From: Bacteroides sp.
GTDB taxonomy: Bacteria; Bacteroidota; Bacteroidia; Bacteroidales; Muribaculaceae
Direction of reading: 5' to 3'
DNA: 54,699 nt
Assembly (NCBI GenBank): GCA_014801585.1
Contig: JAAVDX010000029.1
Span: 1-54,699 of the forward strand
Position 1 is the first letter of the stretch, and the number at the start of each line of letters is the position of its first letter. This document shows, in pieces, positions 24,848-32,628 of the stretch. Under the pieces are notes generated by a model, which saw only the letters and a list, made by a program, of their open reading frames with translations, was not told the DNA's origin and did not search any database. The position numbers were made by a program, and so were the translations under genes.

Positions 24848-25990
24848 TTAGAGGATCACCTTAGTAGCCTTGCCTGCGCAAACCTTGATGTAGAGACCCT
24901 TTTCGGGGTTAGCCACCTTCACACCCTGAAGAGTGAAATAGACGGGAGCCTCAGCGGGAGCAGCAACTACGTCAACTACAACGCTTGCGTCGTTGGGGAC
25001 AGCGATAGAGTTTACTCCGGTTGCAGTCACTTCGTAAGCCGCGGGAGCATTGGGAGTCCAGAGTTCTTCAGCATCAAACTGCTCTGCATCGCCATTGTTG
25101 AAGATAAGATTGTATTCGCTTACTGATTCAACTACGTTGAGCACCTTGTAAGTCTTACCTTCGAGAGTCACTTCCTCAGTGAGAGCCGCACCGGGCCAGC
25201 CACCGAAGAGTTCGGGAGCACCGCCGCCATTCCAGCCATACACGTAGAGAGCATCCCAGCCGCTGTTGTCGAGGACATAGAGCTTAGTCATGGGAGTTGC
25301 AGTGCCACTGATCTTGAGGTAGCCATCAGCTGAAGTGAGGTAGTAAGTCTTATTCTCTACAGTCGTAGTGAAGCCTTCTACCTGGTCTGTTCCGCCACCC
25401 ACACCGTTGTTGTAGATGAAGTTGAGAGTAAGACCTGTCACGGAAGCGGGAAGTTCGAACTTCTGGTAAACTACACCCTGATAAGTCTCAGTACCTACAG
25501 CAGCGAGGCCGGGCCAGGCACCGATGGGATCCATAGGATTATTATCGGCGCACCATGCATAGAGATAGCTGGAAGCGTAACCGGCAGCGTTGTCAACGAG
25601 GACTGTAGCACCGATTTCACCGGTATTGCCGCCACCCTGATTGCCGCTACCAGCCAGACTTAGACCAGCAGCCGATGCAGTAAGATAGTAATCCTTATCT
25701 TCTACGACTGTATCGAAACCCTCAACCTGAGAGGTATTCTTATTGAAGATAAAGTAGAGCTGCATGCCTACAGCATTAGCGGGGAGTTCGAACTTCTGAT
25801 AAGTCACGCCATCGACAGTAGCAGTGCCCTGAGCGGGAGTGCCGGGCCATTCGCCGAGAATGGTGTTGTCGTCGCCCCAAGCATAAAGGTAAGCGGGATC
25901 ATAGCCGACCTGATTGTCGACATATACTGTTGCAGCGTTTACGGATGCTGCAACCATGGCGCCAGCCGCCAAAAGGAAAAGTTTTTTCAT
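24848..25990 (-). CDS. Secreted protein made only of three CBM26-like starch-binding modules plus C-terminal sorting-like domain
   Basis: 380 residues. Signal peptide MKKLFLLAAGAMVAASVNA, no lipobox and no catalytic domain. Three modules at about 20-110, 128-220 and 233-325 share the CBM26 pattern: (Y/A)LYAWG....(G)xWPG, later YQKFELPA..LxFIFN/IYN, then DKDYYLT. Modules 1 and 2 have E-WPG and A-WPG where others have GGWPG. A Gly/Asn-rich linker joins modules 1 and 2. The C-terminal ~32 residues (YFTLQGVKVANPEKGLYIK) match the end of the neighbouring GH13 enzyme. No counterpart exists in the classical susRABCDEFG set. It has its own promoter (26032-26039) with a 35-nt leader, and a terminator, suggesting strong independent expression. 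Role inferred: extracellular starch capture or scaffold. Confidence 0.82.
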   Translation of the reverse strand: MKKLFLLAAGAMVAASVNAATVYVDNQVGYDPAYLYAWGDDNTILGEWPGTPAQGTATVDGVTYQKFELPANAVGMQLYFIFNKNTSQVEGFDTVVEDKDYYLTASAAGLSLAGSGNQGGGNTGEIGATVLVDNAAGYASSYLYAWCADNNPMDPIGAWPGLAAVGTETYQGVVYQKFELPASVTGLTLNFIYNNGVGGGTDQVEGFTTTVENKTYYLTSADGYLKISGTATPMTKLYVLDNSGWDALYVYGWNGGGAPELFGGWPGAALTEEVTLEGKTYKVLNVVESVSEYNLIFNNGDAEQFDAEELWTPNAPAAYEVTATGVNSIAVPNDASVVVDVVAAPAEAPVYFTLQGVKVANPEKGLYIKVCAGKATKVIL

Positions 25991-26031
25991 GATTGCTGTA
26001 ATTATTTTGATTTTTCAGAATTTTCCGACGG

Positions 26032-26039
26032 CAAAGTTA
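26032..26039 (-). promoter_or_regulatory. -7 box of the CBM-only gene
   Basis: CAAAGTTA (minus strand TAACTTTG) lies 42 bp upstream of the ATG at 25990, giving a leader of about 35 nt. Perfect TAnnTTTG match. Confidence 0.6.
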
Positions 26040-26227
26040 CTAAGAGTTTTCACACGCCAATCAGAGGATAAACCCAATCTAAAAAATCAAAATACTATCA
26101 AATTGACAATCAATGAAATTACTATTTTTATTTCTAAAGTTTATCAAAACCAAAAAGGGCTCACAAAGGCACCTTTTACATATAATCATACAATATTCAG
26201 AGAATATCTGATGCGCATCTACCCGGC

Positions 26228-26731
26228 TCAGACATTCATCAGAGCCTGCAGCGAGGCAATACGCTCTGCAAGTATGGCCGACTGCACATCTTCCTTAGGA
26301 GCCATGTCTACGACCCGGAAGCCATAGCGTTCCAGACTGCTTATAGCCGGCATCGGATCGAGCGAACGGACCCGAAGAGTGACTCGCAACATCCCATTTT
26401 CGGCAGGATGCGAGATAAGATCTACGAGATGAAAACCGGAATCTTCCACGGCATGAGCAAGCGCGGAAGCTGAATACTGCGACGGCTGACATTCCACAGT
26501 GACAACCGAACTATCATCTCTCTCGGCAATCAACCGGCCGAATCCCTCCAGAAGCGACACCTCATCGATCACACCTACCTCTTCCCCTTCATGATTTACG
26601 CCCAGTAGACGCCCGGGCGCATCCAAAAGGTGAGGAAGCACCTCCAGAAGCGGCATCTCGGAATCGATGGTCTTCATAGGAAGAAGTCGGGATTCCATAT
26701 TGCGGGTCGATATGATATCTTTTGCTCTCAT
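26228..26731 (-). CDS. CBS-domain protein
   Basis: 167 residues, cytoplasmic. Two CBS-like halves span about 1-75 (MRAKDIISTRN, PLLEVLPHLLDAPGRLLGV, EEVGVIDEVSLLEGFGRLI), which commonly sense adenine nucleotides, and the C-terminal half (SSVVTVECQPSQYSASALAHAVEDSG ... LRVTLRVRSLDP) looks like an ACT-type beta-alpha-beta domain. It is transcribed divergently from pdxJ. In several Bacteroidales a CBS protein of this kind sits beside nadK and pdxJ (recalled, not checked). Partner and effector unknown. Confidence 0.72.
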   Translation of the reverse strand: MRAKDIISTRNMESRLLPMKTIDSEMPLLEVLPHLLDAPGRLLGVNHEGEEVGVIDEVSLLEGFGRLIAERDDSSVVTVECQPSQYSASALAHAVEDSGFHLVDLISHPAENGMLRVTLRVRSLDPMPAISSLERYGFRVVDMAPKEDVQSAILAERIASLQALMNV

Positions 26732-26939
26732 GGGCGTGATATTTCAATTTTTTTTATTTATTTTGCAGTAGATTTGGCTGAGATGCTATTTTATCACACA
26801 CTCAAGCCTGATCGCATGTACTCAAATGTCTTTATGGATATATTACCCATAAATGGTATTGAAAGTTCAAAGTTACAAATTTTATGCCAGATTTTGCAAA
26901 TTTTTCCTGCAAGGTCATAATTTTTAACAACTGATATAA

Positions 26940-27659
26940 ATGACACGCCTCAGCGTAAATATCAATAAGGTTGCCACTCTGCGCAATGCCCGCGGAGAGA
27001 ATAATCCTGACGTAGTAAAGTTTGCTCTTCATTGTGAGGAAGTTGGCGCGGAGGGAATCACGGTGCATCCCCGACCTGACGAACGCCACATCCGCCGTCA
27101 GGACGTACGCGACCTTAAAAAAGCCATCTCCACAGAATTTAATATGGAGGGATATCCTTCCGAAGAATTTCTTACGCTCGTAGAAGAGAATCGTCCGGCA
27201 CAGGCAACCCTTGTCCCTGACAAACCTGACCAACTGACCTCATCATCCGGCTGGGACGTCATAGCAAATGCCGATCTGCTGCGTCCGATTATCGAGCGTC
27301 TTCATAAGGCGGGAGTCAGAGTGTCGCTCTTTATTGCGGCCGATCCGCTCCAGGTGCGTGCGGCAAAGGAGGCGGGTGCAGATCGTGTGGAACTCTATAC
27401 CAAACCATACGCTGACGGATATGCAGCCGACCGCGAAGCCGCAATACGTCCTTTCGTAGAGGCTTCGGAAGAAGCAAAGAGAATCGGCATCGGAATGAAT
27501 GCCGGACATGATCTAAGCCTTGAGAACCTTGAGTTCTTCCACTCCCGGATGCCCCATCTTCAGGAAGTCAGCATCGGCCACGCCCTTATCTCAGATGCCC
27601 TCTATCTCGGAATTGACGAGACAATCCGCCGGTATCTCGACTGCCTTAAGGAGGATTAA
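26940..27659 (+). CDS. pdxJ: Pyridoxine 5'-phosphate synthase
   Basis: 239 residues, normal PdxJ length, starting [19 protein letters not shown]. PdxJ condenses 1-deoxy-xylulose 5-phosphate with 3-amino-2-oxopropyl phosphate to make pyridoxine 5'-phosphate (DXP-dependent vitamin B6 pathway). Conserved motifs: [13 protein letters not shown] (His/Arg/Asp at the substrate site), FNMEGYPS with Glu, [32 protein letters not shown] and [11 protein letters not shown] (phosphate site). Upstream gap of 208 bp holds the divergent promoters for the CBS protein. It is followed 130 bp later by exbB. Confidence 0.97.
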   Translation: MTRLSVNINKVATLRNARGENNPDVVKFALHCEEVGAEGITVHPRPDERHIRRQDVRDLKKAISTEFNMEGYPSEEFLTLVEENRPAQATLVPDKPDQLTSSSGWDVIANADLLRPIIERLHKAGVRVSLFIAADPLQVRAAKEAGADRVELYTKPYADGYAADREAAIRPFVEASEEAKRIGIGMNAGHDLSLENLEFFHSRMPHLQEVSIGHALISDALYLGIDETIRRYLDCLKED

Positions 27660-27789
27660 TCTAATAGAAGCCCCCTCCGATTGGAGATAAAAGCGTGAAT
27701 CGACCGTCACTCAATAAACCTTCAAAGCCGATCAGACTCTCAAATATTACTTATTACCCATAACCTCTTACTTATTTTTCGACAGAAAA

Positions 27790-28413
27790 ATGGACTCACT
27801 TAGTTTTTGGTCGCTCGTAATCGACGGCGGCTACATCATGATACCTCTCGCAATCCTGCTCCTGCTGACTATCTATATCTTCACGGAGCGGTGTATAGCC
27901 ATCCAGCGTGCGCTCAACGACGATCCTACCTTTATGAAGCGTATCCGCGATTATGTCCATGAGGCTGATCTTGAAAGCGCAGTGCGACTTTGCAAGAACA
28001 CGGACACGCCCTATTCGCGCATGATTCTCAAGGGGCTGCAACGTATCGGGCGTCCCACGCAGGATGTCATGACGGCTATCGAGAATTCCGGCAATCTGGA
28101 AATTGCCAATCTCGGAAAAGGTCTTCCCTGGCTATCTACGACAGCCGCCGGAGCCCCGATGCTCGGATTCCTCGGTACGGTTGTCGGTATGATTCAGGCT
28201 TTCTATACGCTCGCTAAGGCCGGAGCCGCTTCCAACATCACCCTCCTCTCGGGGGGCATCTATCAGGCATTGGTGACTACGGTGGCCGGTCTGGTAGTGG
28301 GCATTATCGCTCTTTTCGCCTACAACTATCTCGTAGCGCGTATCAATCGTGTCATGAACCGCATGGAGGCCCGCTCGATCGAGTTTATGGATCTTCTCAA
28401 CGAACCGGCCTGA
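27790..28413 (+). CDS. exbB: ExbB/TolQ/MotA proton-channel family protein
   Basis: 207 residues, inner-membrane, three transmembrane helices: about 14-34 (YIMIPLAILLLLTIYIF), 115-140 (WLSTTAAGAPMLGFLGTVVGMI) and 155-180 (LVTTVAGLVVGIIALFAYNYL). The GLPWLSTTA and LGFLGTVVGM motifs are the conserved ExbB/TolQ signature. With ExbD (28438) and TonB (28966) it forms the proton-motive-force motor that energises TonB-dependent transporters. The three genes are tightly spaced (24 bp and 36 bp), so one operon, probably with pdxJ. Confidence 0.92.
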   Translation: MDSLSFWSLVIDGGYIMIPLAILLLLTIYIFTERCIAIQRALNDDPTFMKRIRDYVHEADLESAVRLCKNTDTPYSRMILKGLQRIGRPTQDVMTAIENSGNLEIANLGKGLPWLSTTAAGAPMLGFLGTVVGMIQAFYTLAKAGAASNITLLSGGIYQALVTTVAGLVVGIIALFAYNYLVARINRVMNRMEARSIEFMDLLNEPA

Positions 28414-28437
28414 ACCCCCTCATTCTGACCTTTATCC

Positions 28438-28929
28438 ATGGCACTGAAACGTCAATTCCCAACGCTGGAGACCTTTTCGATGTCGTCGATGACTGACGTC
28501 ATCTTCCTCCTGCTGATATTCTTTATGGTGACCTCGACGCTGATCTATCCCTCTGCGATCGACGTCAATCTGCCGCAGAGCGGCGAACAGACCTCTATCA
28601 AGCCGACTACGGAGGTATATATTGACTCGCTCCGCAATCTTTATCTCGTAGAAGACCGTACGGATTCTCTTGGAGTCAACAATATCCCCCATCAGGTTAC
28701 GCCCGAGGAACTCCCCGCTCGCCTTGCGGCAATACAACGTATTGATTCGCTGCGGCCGGTGGCGCTATATGCAGATGAGGGCGTGCCTTATGGCTACGTT
28801 ATCGATGTGCTGGATATGGCGGCCCGCAATAATCTGCGCCTTGTGCTTGCCACTAAGGCCAAAGCCCCGGACGGAGTGGCTGCTCCTGAGGCCTCACCGG
28901 AGCCTTCTCCCGCAACTGTGAATAACTAA
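28438..28929 (+). CDS. exbD: ExbD/TolR family protein
   Basis: 163 residues. N-terminal cytoplasmic segment ends SSMTDVIFLLLIFFMVTSTLI, a single transmembrane helix (about 17-37) containing the conserved Asp (TDVIFLLLIFF) that carries protons. The periplasmic part has the ExbD/TolR fold (IDVNLPQSGEQ, RLAAIQRIDSLRPVALYADEGVPYGYVIDVLDMAA) and an Ala/Pro-rich tail (APDGVAAPEASPEPSP). ExbD couples the motor to TonB. Followed by the tonB gene. Confidence 0.92.
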   Translation: MALKRQFPTLETFSMSSMTDVIFLLLIFFMVTSTLIYPSAIDVNLPQSGEQTSIKPTTEVYIDSLRNLYLVEDRTDSLGVNNIPHQVTPEELPARLAAIQRIDSLRPVALYADEGVPYGYVIDVLDMAARNNLRLVLATKAKAPDGVAAPEASPEPSPATVNN

Positions 28930-28965
28930 TTATCTCTCAGAACGTATATTTAAGAGATACTTAAA

Positions 28966-29772
28966 TTGAAAGAGCAAAATCTACATAATTCCTCCGGACC
29001 ATCTACTGATGATAAGCATCGTCGCGACTCTCTGATAGCCGCGGGGGTGACTATTGTCTTCGCATTGCTCCTGTTCTGCTTTCTTTTTTGGGGAGAGATA
29101 GGGCTGTCACGTGAAGAAATGGCCGAAGCCTCTACTCCGGAGATATCCGAAGAAGAGCTTTTCCTCGATCCGGAATTACTTGAGACCGATCCGGTAGAAC
29201 CACGTCTGGAGGATGTCGGCGAACCGGAAACGGATCAGAATACCGAGGCTGCCCCCGAAGCACTCGGTGAACCCGAGAAAGCCGAACCAAAAGAACCGGT
29301 AAGAATCCCTGAAGTGAAAGGGAAATCCGAGACTAAGACTCCGCCCAAAGAGAAACTGATATCTCAGACGAAGGAATCGCCCGTAAAGACGCAGGAACCT
29401 TCCGGCAAGGAGACAAAAAAGATCTCTGATCCGACCGCCAATGCCTTTTCTCCCAACAATGGAAAGAAGACCGGGCGCGACGGTCAGTCTGGCGCAGGGG
29501 GCACATCGACGGGCATCGTCGGGACGGCCAATGGATGGAGCTTTAAGGGTTGCCCCAAACCGAGTGTGCGTCTTGCCAATCGTGTGACTGTTACGGTACG
29601 TGTGACTGTCGACGAAAAGGGTTACGTGACGAGTGCCAAAGCTTCCGGTGCGACCCCCGAGATCAATGCAGCCTGTGCGGAAGCAGCCAAGAAGGCCCGT
29701 TGGGAACCCTCCGACCCCAACAATCGTCGCAAAGCCTCCGGCTCCATTACTTTCACTATTTCCCCGAAATAA
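28966..29772 (+). CDS. tonB: TonB-family energy transducer
   Basis: 268 residues; the only available in-frame start is TTG at 28966, because a stop lies five codons upstream and the first ATG lies beyond the transmembrane helix. One N-terminal helix (DSLIAAGVTIVFALLLFCFLF, about 22-42), then a long Glu/Pro/Lys-rich periplasmic linker (about 50-170), and a C-terminal TonB domain (about 180-268) with VTVTVRVTVDEKGYVTSAKASG and AAKKARWEPSD, ending ITFTISPK. It transmits motor energy to outer-membrane receptors carrying a TonB box, such as the SusC transporter here. Terminator at 29798-29828. Confidence 0.9.
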   Translation: MKEQNLHNSSGPSTDDKHRRDSLIAAGVTIVFALLLFCFLFWGEIGLSREEMAEASTPEISEEELFLDPELLETDPVEPRLEDVGEPETDQNTEAAPEALGEPEKAEPKEPVRIPEVKGKSETKTPPKEKLISQTKESPVKTQEPSGKETKKISDPTANAFSPNNGKKTGRDGQSGAGGTSTGIVGTANGWSFKGCPKPSVRLANRVTVTVRVTVDEKGYVTSAKASGATPEINAACAEAAKKARWEPSDPNNRRKASGSITFTISPK

Positions 29773-29797
29773 CCATAGCGGATTCCCTGAATTATAG

Positions 29798-29828
29798 AAA
29801 GATTCGAGTATACTCGAATCTTTTTTTT
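29798..29828 (+). terminator. Terminator of pdxJ-exbB-exbD-tonB
   Basis: Perfect palindrome GATTCGAGTA/TACTCGAATC (29801-29820) extended by AAA/TTT, followed by a T-run (eight Ts). Classic intrinsic terminator 26 bp after the tonB stop. Confidence 0.92.
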
Positions 29829-29909
29829 ACAAAAGTCCGGTATCTCCTAACTATATTCGAAACACATCCTTATCCTTATGGAGTATAAATACACAAAATA
29901 ATGATTATA

Positions 29910-30252
29910 CCGTAAAATGTAAATCGTCATATTTTCGGCTCTCCGTAAAATTCAAATCACCATATTTTCGGCTCTCCGTAAAATTTAAATCGCCATATTT
30001 TCGGCTCTCCGTAAAATTTAAATCGCCATATTTTCGGTTCTCCGTAAAATTTAAATCGCCATATTTTCGGCTCTCCGTAAAATTTAAATCGCCATATTTT
30101 CGGCTCTCCGTAAAATTTAAATCGTCATATTTTCGGTTCTCCGTAAAATTTAAATCGTCATATTTTCGGCTCTCCGTAAAATTTAAATCGCCATATTTTC
30201 GGCTCTCCGTAAAATTCAAATCACCATATTTTCGGCTCTCCGTAAAATTTAG
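29910..30252. repeat. 33-bp tandem array, ten full units plus a partial one
   Basis: Units start CCGTAAAAT, have a variable middle (AAATCGCCAT, AAATCGTCAT or AAATCACCAT) and end ATTTTCGGCTCT or ATTTTCGGTTCT. CCGTAAAAT and ATTTTCGG within each unit can pair (one T bulge). There are no spacers. Two frames stay open: minus-strand ESRKYGDLNFT per unit, plus-strand VKFKSPYFRLS per unit; 33 is a multiple of 3 so neither proves coding. It lies between the terminator of the tonB operon and that of the fimbrial operon, so it is probably little transcribed. From 30303 to 30496 nothing else is seen. Confidence 0.9.
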
Positions 30253-30262
30253 AATAGCAAAA

Positions 30263-30302
30263 AAGGGGTGTATCAAAATATTTGGATTTTGATACACCCC
30301 TT
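30263..30302 (-). terminator. Terminator downstream of the fimbrial operon
   Basis: Perfect 17-bp stem AAGGGGTGTATCAAAAT (30263-30279) with its complement (30286-30302) and a 6-nt loop. It lies about 195 bp after the fimbrillin stop, on the minus-strand side with TTTTTTGC beyond it. It may terminate both strands. Confidence 0.8.
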
Positions 30303-30496
30303 AATTAATCTATAGTCAATTCTCTTGATTGAAGAATAGCCGCCTTATTTCATGAGATCTCTTCCTCATATCTCTCTAACGACTGAGAAAATAGAAGAAA
30401 TTATAATAGGCTATTACCTCTTAAGATTGAAGCGAAACGGGAATTTCACTATTGGGAAACTTTCAACGATTCGTCCTTACTAAAATCATTGCTATC

Positions 30497-32587
30497 TCAC
30501 CGACGCTTAGTTCCACTTGGAGCCGACTGAGATTCAGCTTTCACCAATCGGAGCGGAAATTTTCTATCATTCGATTCGCAATAGGAGATCCATGCTACGT
30601 TACGAGCCAGTCCACCAGTTAATGCTCTTCCTTTATATTGACCCTGTGAAGCTATAGATGTTGTCATTCTTTGACACCATGTAAGGTTAGTTTTTGTAGT
30701 TCCGGAATTTATCATTCCGATAGCCGGGAATTTAAATTCGATATAATCCTTTGACCAGAAATCGTCATTATCTGCAACCATATAGACATTAACATCCAAA
30801 TTTTCCGGCAGAGCCTTAATCTTTACAGAACCATATGCTTTTGTAGGATCGCCATTATCACAATACTCATATTTATATGCAGCATATTGCGCTGTACCTT
30901 TAAAGCGAACAGCGTACACAGGCGCATAAGTCCAACAATCAGTATCACCGGAACCGAGTTTAAAACCTCCCGGAGTCTTACAATACCGGTACGTTAAGGT
31001 CTTACCTAATATCCATTGGCATATAGAAGAGATCCCTTCAGATTCATCCACATCATTTGTCGGAATTATCGGTGTGCCATCATCATTATTTTTAAATAAG
31101 GCATAATCTATTATGCTACAATCTAAATTTAAATTCAAATTCGTCAATTGGCCACTGATACACATAAAGAGATCTATGTTCATATTGGATGAATTCCCGG
31201 TATTAATGTTTGTCCCTTGTGGAAGCTCTATATCTTCAACGGCTCTTCGATTTAATGGGCAAATAAGAGCCATTTCTCCAGCTGTCGGCAGTCTATAAGC
31301 AACGCCATCGCTACCTATAATCTTATTTAATGTGGGATCGGAGGAAGTAAGACCAGCATTTTTTAACTGGTTATAAGAAAAATATGCTCCGTCAGCAGAT
31401 GTGGAATAGTCATTAAGATCCAAAGACATTTCGGGGAAAAGTTCTGCTGTCTTCGTAGTAAGATTCAGACTTTTGACATCTGTGCCTGCAAACATATTTA
31501 CTTTAAGACGAGCATTCATTGCCTGCTGCTGTTCAGAAGGGATATCCAAATCAGAGATTCCAAGATCAGAAGCAACAAATCCATCAGTCTCCTCCCAGTC
31601 TGATACATTTACATCAAACTCCAGATTGGTAGCCTTCCTCAGGGTAATGGTATACAGACGATTGACTGATATTTTTAGAGGTGCACCATTTTCGGAGGTA
31701 GGATCAATAAACTCAACCGTATGTTCCTTTTTGACAGTCTTACCATCGACGGCCTCTTCATACTCTATCGTTAGGCTTGGAACTTTCTCTGTAGCCTTAT
31801 CTATTGAAGAGTTTCTATATGAATAAATCTCATGTTTATATGTACCGGCCTTAGTTATATCGGAGTTTCCTACGAGATCCTCCGGATAATAAACGGCGTT
31901 GTCATACCATTCCGAATCGTCATTAGTATTCCATACTGATGGAGTCATCATATGAGTCTTTACTGCACGATTATTATATGTAATCTTCGTTACTTTAATA
32001 TCATCTGCCATATTTATGATATCAAAGCGTGATGCCGGACGAACCATCTCTATAGTACCCAGATCACATTTTGACGTGATACTGACGTTCATTCTTTTAC
32101 CGGAAGTACTCGAAGTCATTAAGAAATATTCAGCATCGGGAGCCTGCTTACTAACTGCATTCCTTATCTGATTTGCTCTCGCATAATTATCATAGTTTTT
32201 GCCAACTCCTTTCTCCAGATTCATAAGCATATCCTTTGTTTCTGAATCGGCATTCGCAACAAAGAATATAAAATATTCACCGTCGCGATCAACATCAATA
32301 TCATATTCACCTGTAGTTGAAGAAGGGATAGCTTCGATAGTCTTATAGAAGCCTTCCTCGATATCCCAGAGGAGGGCCAGAACGCTTTCGATGTGACGTT
32401 CGTTCTCCGTACCCTTAAGATCCTCGGCCGATGCACGTGTGCCGATTGCGTTAGCCGCACCTCCAAGACGGAAGTGGACATTACCTCTTCCCCCTTCGGC
32501 AGGATTCTCAACAAACTCCTCCCGTGCGCATGAGCCTAACATGAACAGGCTCAGGAAGAGAACCGATATCAATTTCATTATTTTCAT
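30497..32587 (-). CDS. Large fimbrillin-family lipoprotein (probable tip/minor type V pilin)
   Basis: 696 residues. Lipobox MLGSC20 then AREEFVENP. The N-terminal domain (about 30-330) is a FimA/Mfa1-type fimbrillin: RHIESVLALLWDIEEGFYKT and NRLYTITLRKATNLEFDVNVSDW, with a potential Arg cleavage site (AIGTRASAED, about 50) as used to activate type V pilins. The C-terminal half contains GVAYRLPTAGEMALICPLNRR and TYRYCKTPGGFKLGSGD, resembling FISUMP-type or lectin-like modules found in fimbrial tip adhesins. Last gene of the operon, following the smaller pilin after 41 bp. Tip identity is inference from size and position. Confidence 0.75.
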   Translation of the reverse strand: MKIMKLISVLFLSLFMLGSCAREEFVENPAEGGRGNVHFRLGGAANAIGTRASAEDLKGTENERHIESVLALLWDIEEGFYKTIEAIPSSTTGEYDIDVDRDGEYFIFFVANADSETKDMLMNLEKGVGKNYDNYARANQIRNAVSKQAPDAEYFLMTSSTSGKRMNVSITSKCDLGTIEMVRPASRFDIINMADDIKVTKITYNNRAVKTHMMTPSVWNTNDDSEWYDNAVYYPEDLVGNSDITKAGTYKHEIYSYRNSSIDKATEKVPSLTIEYEEAVDGKTVKKEHTVEFIDPTSENGAPLKISVNRLYTITLRKATNLEFDVNVSDWEETDGFVASDLGISDLDIPSEQQQAMNARLKVNMFAGTDVKSLNLTTKTAELFPEMSLDLNDYSTSADGAYFSYNQLKNAGLTSSDPTLNKIIGSDGVAYRLPTAGEMALICPLNRRAVEDIELPQGTNINTGNSSNMNIDLFMCISGQLTNLNLNLDCSIIDYALFKNNDDGTPIIPTNDVDESEGISSICQWILGKTLTYRYCKTPGGFKLGSGDTDCWTYAPVYAVRFKGTAQYAAYKYEYCDNGDPTKAYGSVKIKALPENLDVNVYMVADNDDFWSKDYIEFKFPAIGMINSGTTKTNLTWCQRMTTSIASQGQYKGRALTGGLARNVAWISYCESNDRKFPLRLVKAESQSAPSGTKRR

Positions 32588-32628
32588 ATCTTATCGATTG
32601 TTAGATTAATATTGTTCTTAAAGCAGTA

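Noticed and set aside
26832-27233. 133-residue minus-strand ORF over the pdxJ start
   Set aside because: Antisense to PdxJ, which is certain; no motif or signal of its own.
29910-30252. CRISPR array
   Set aside because: Units are directly adjacent with no spacers, and no cas genes are near.
29905-30297. 130-residue minus-strand ORF with repeats of NFTESRKYGDL
   Set aside because: It is the translation of the 33-bp tandem array; its start codon lies inside a terminator hairpin, the plus strand is open too, and a 33-bp period keeps frames open by arithmetic alone.
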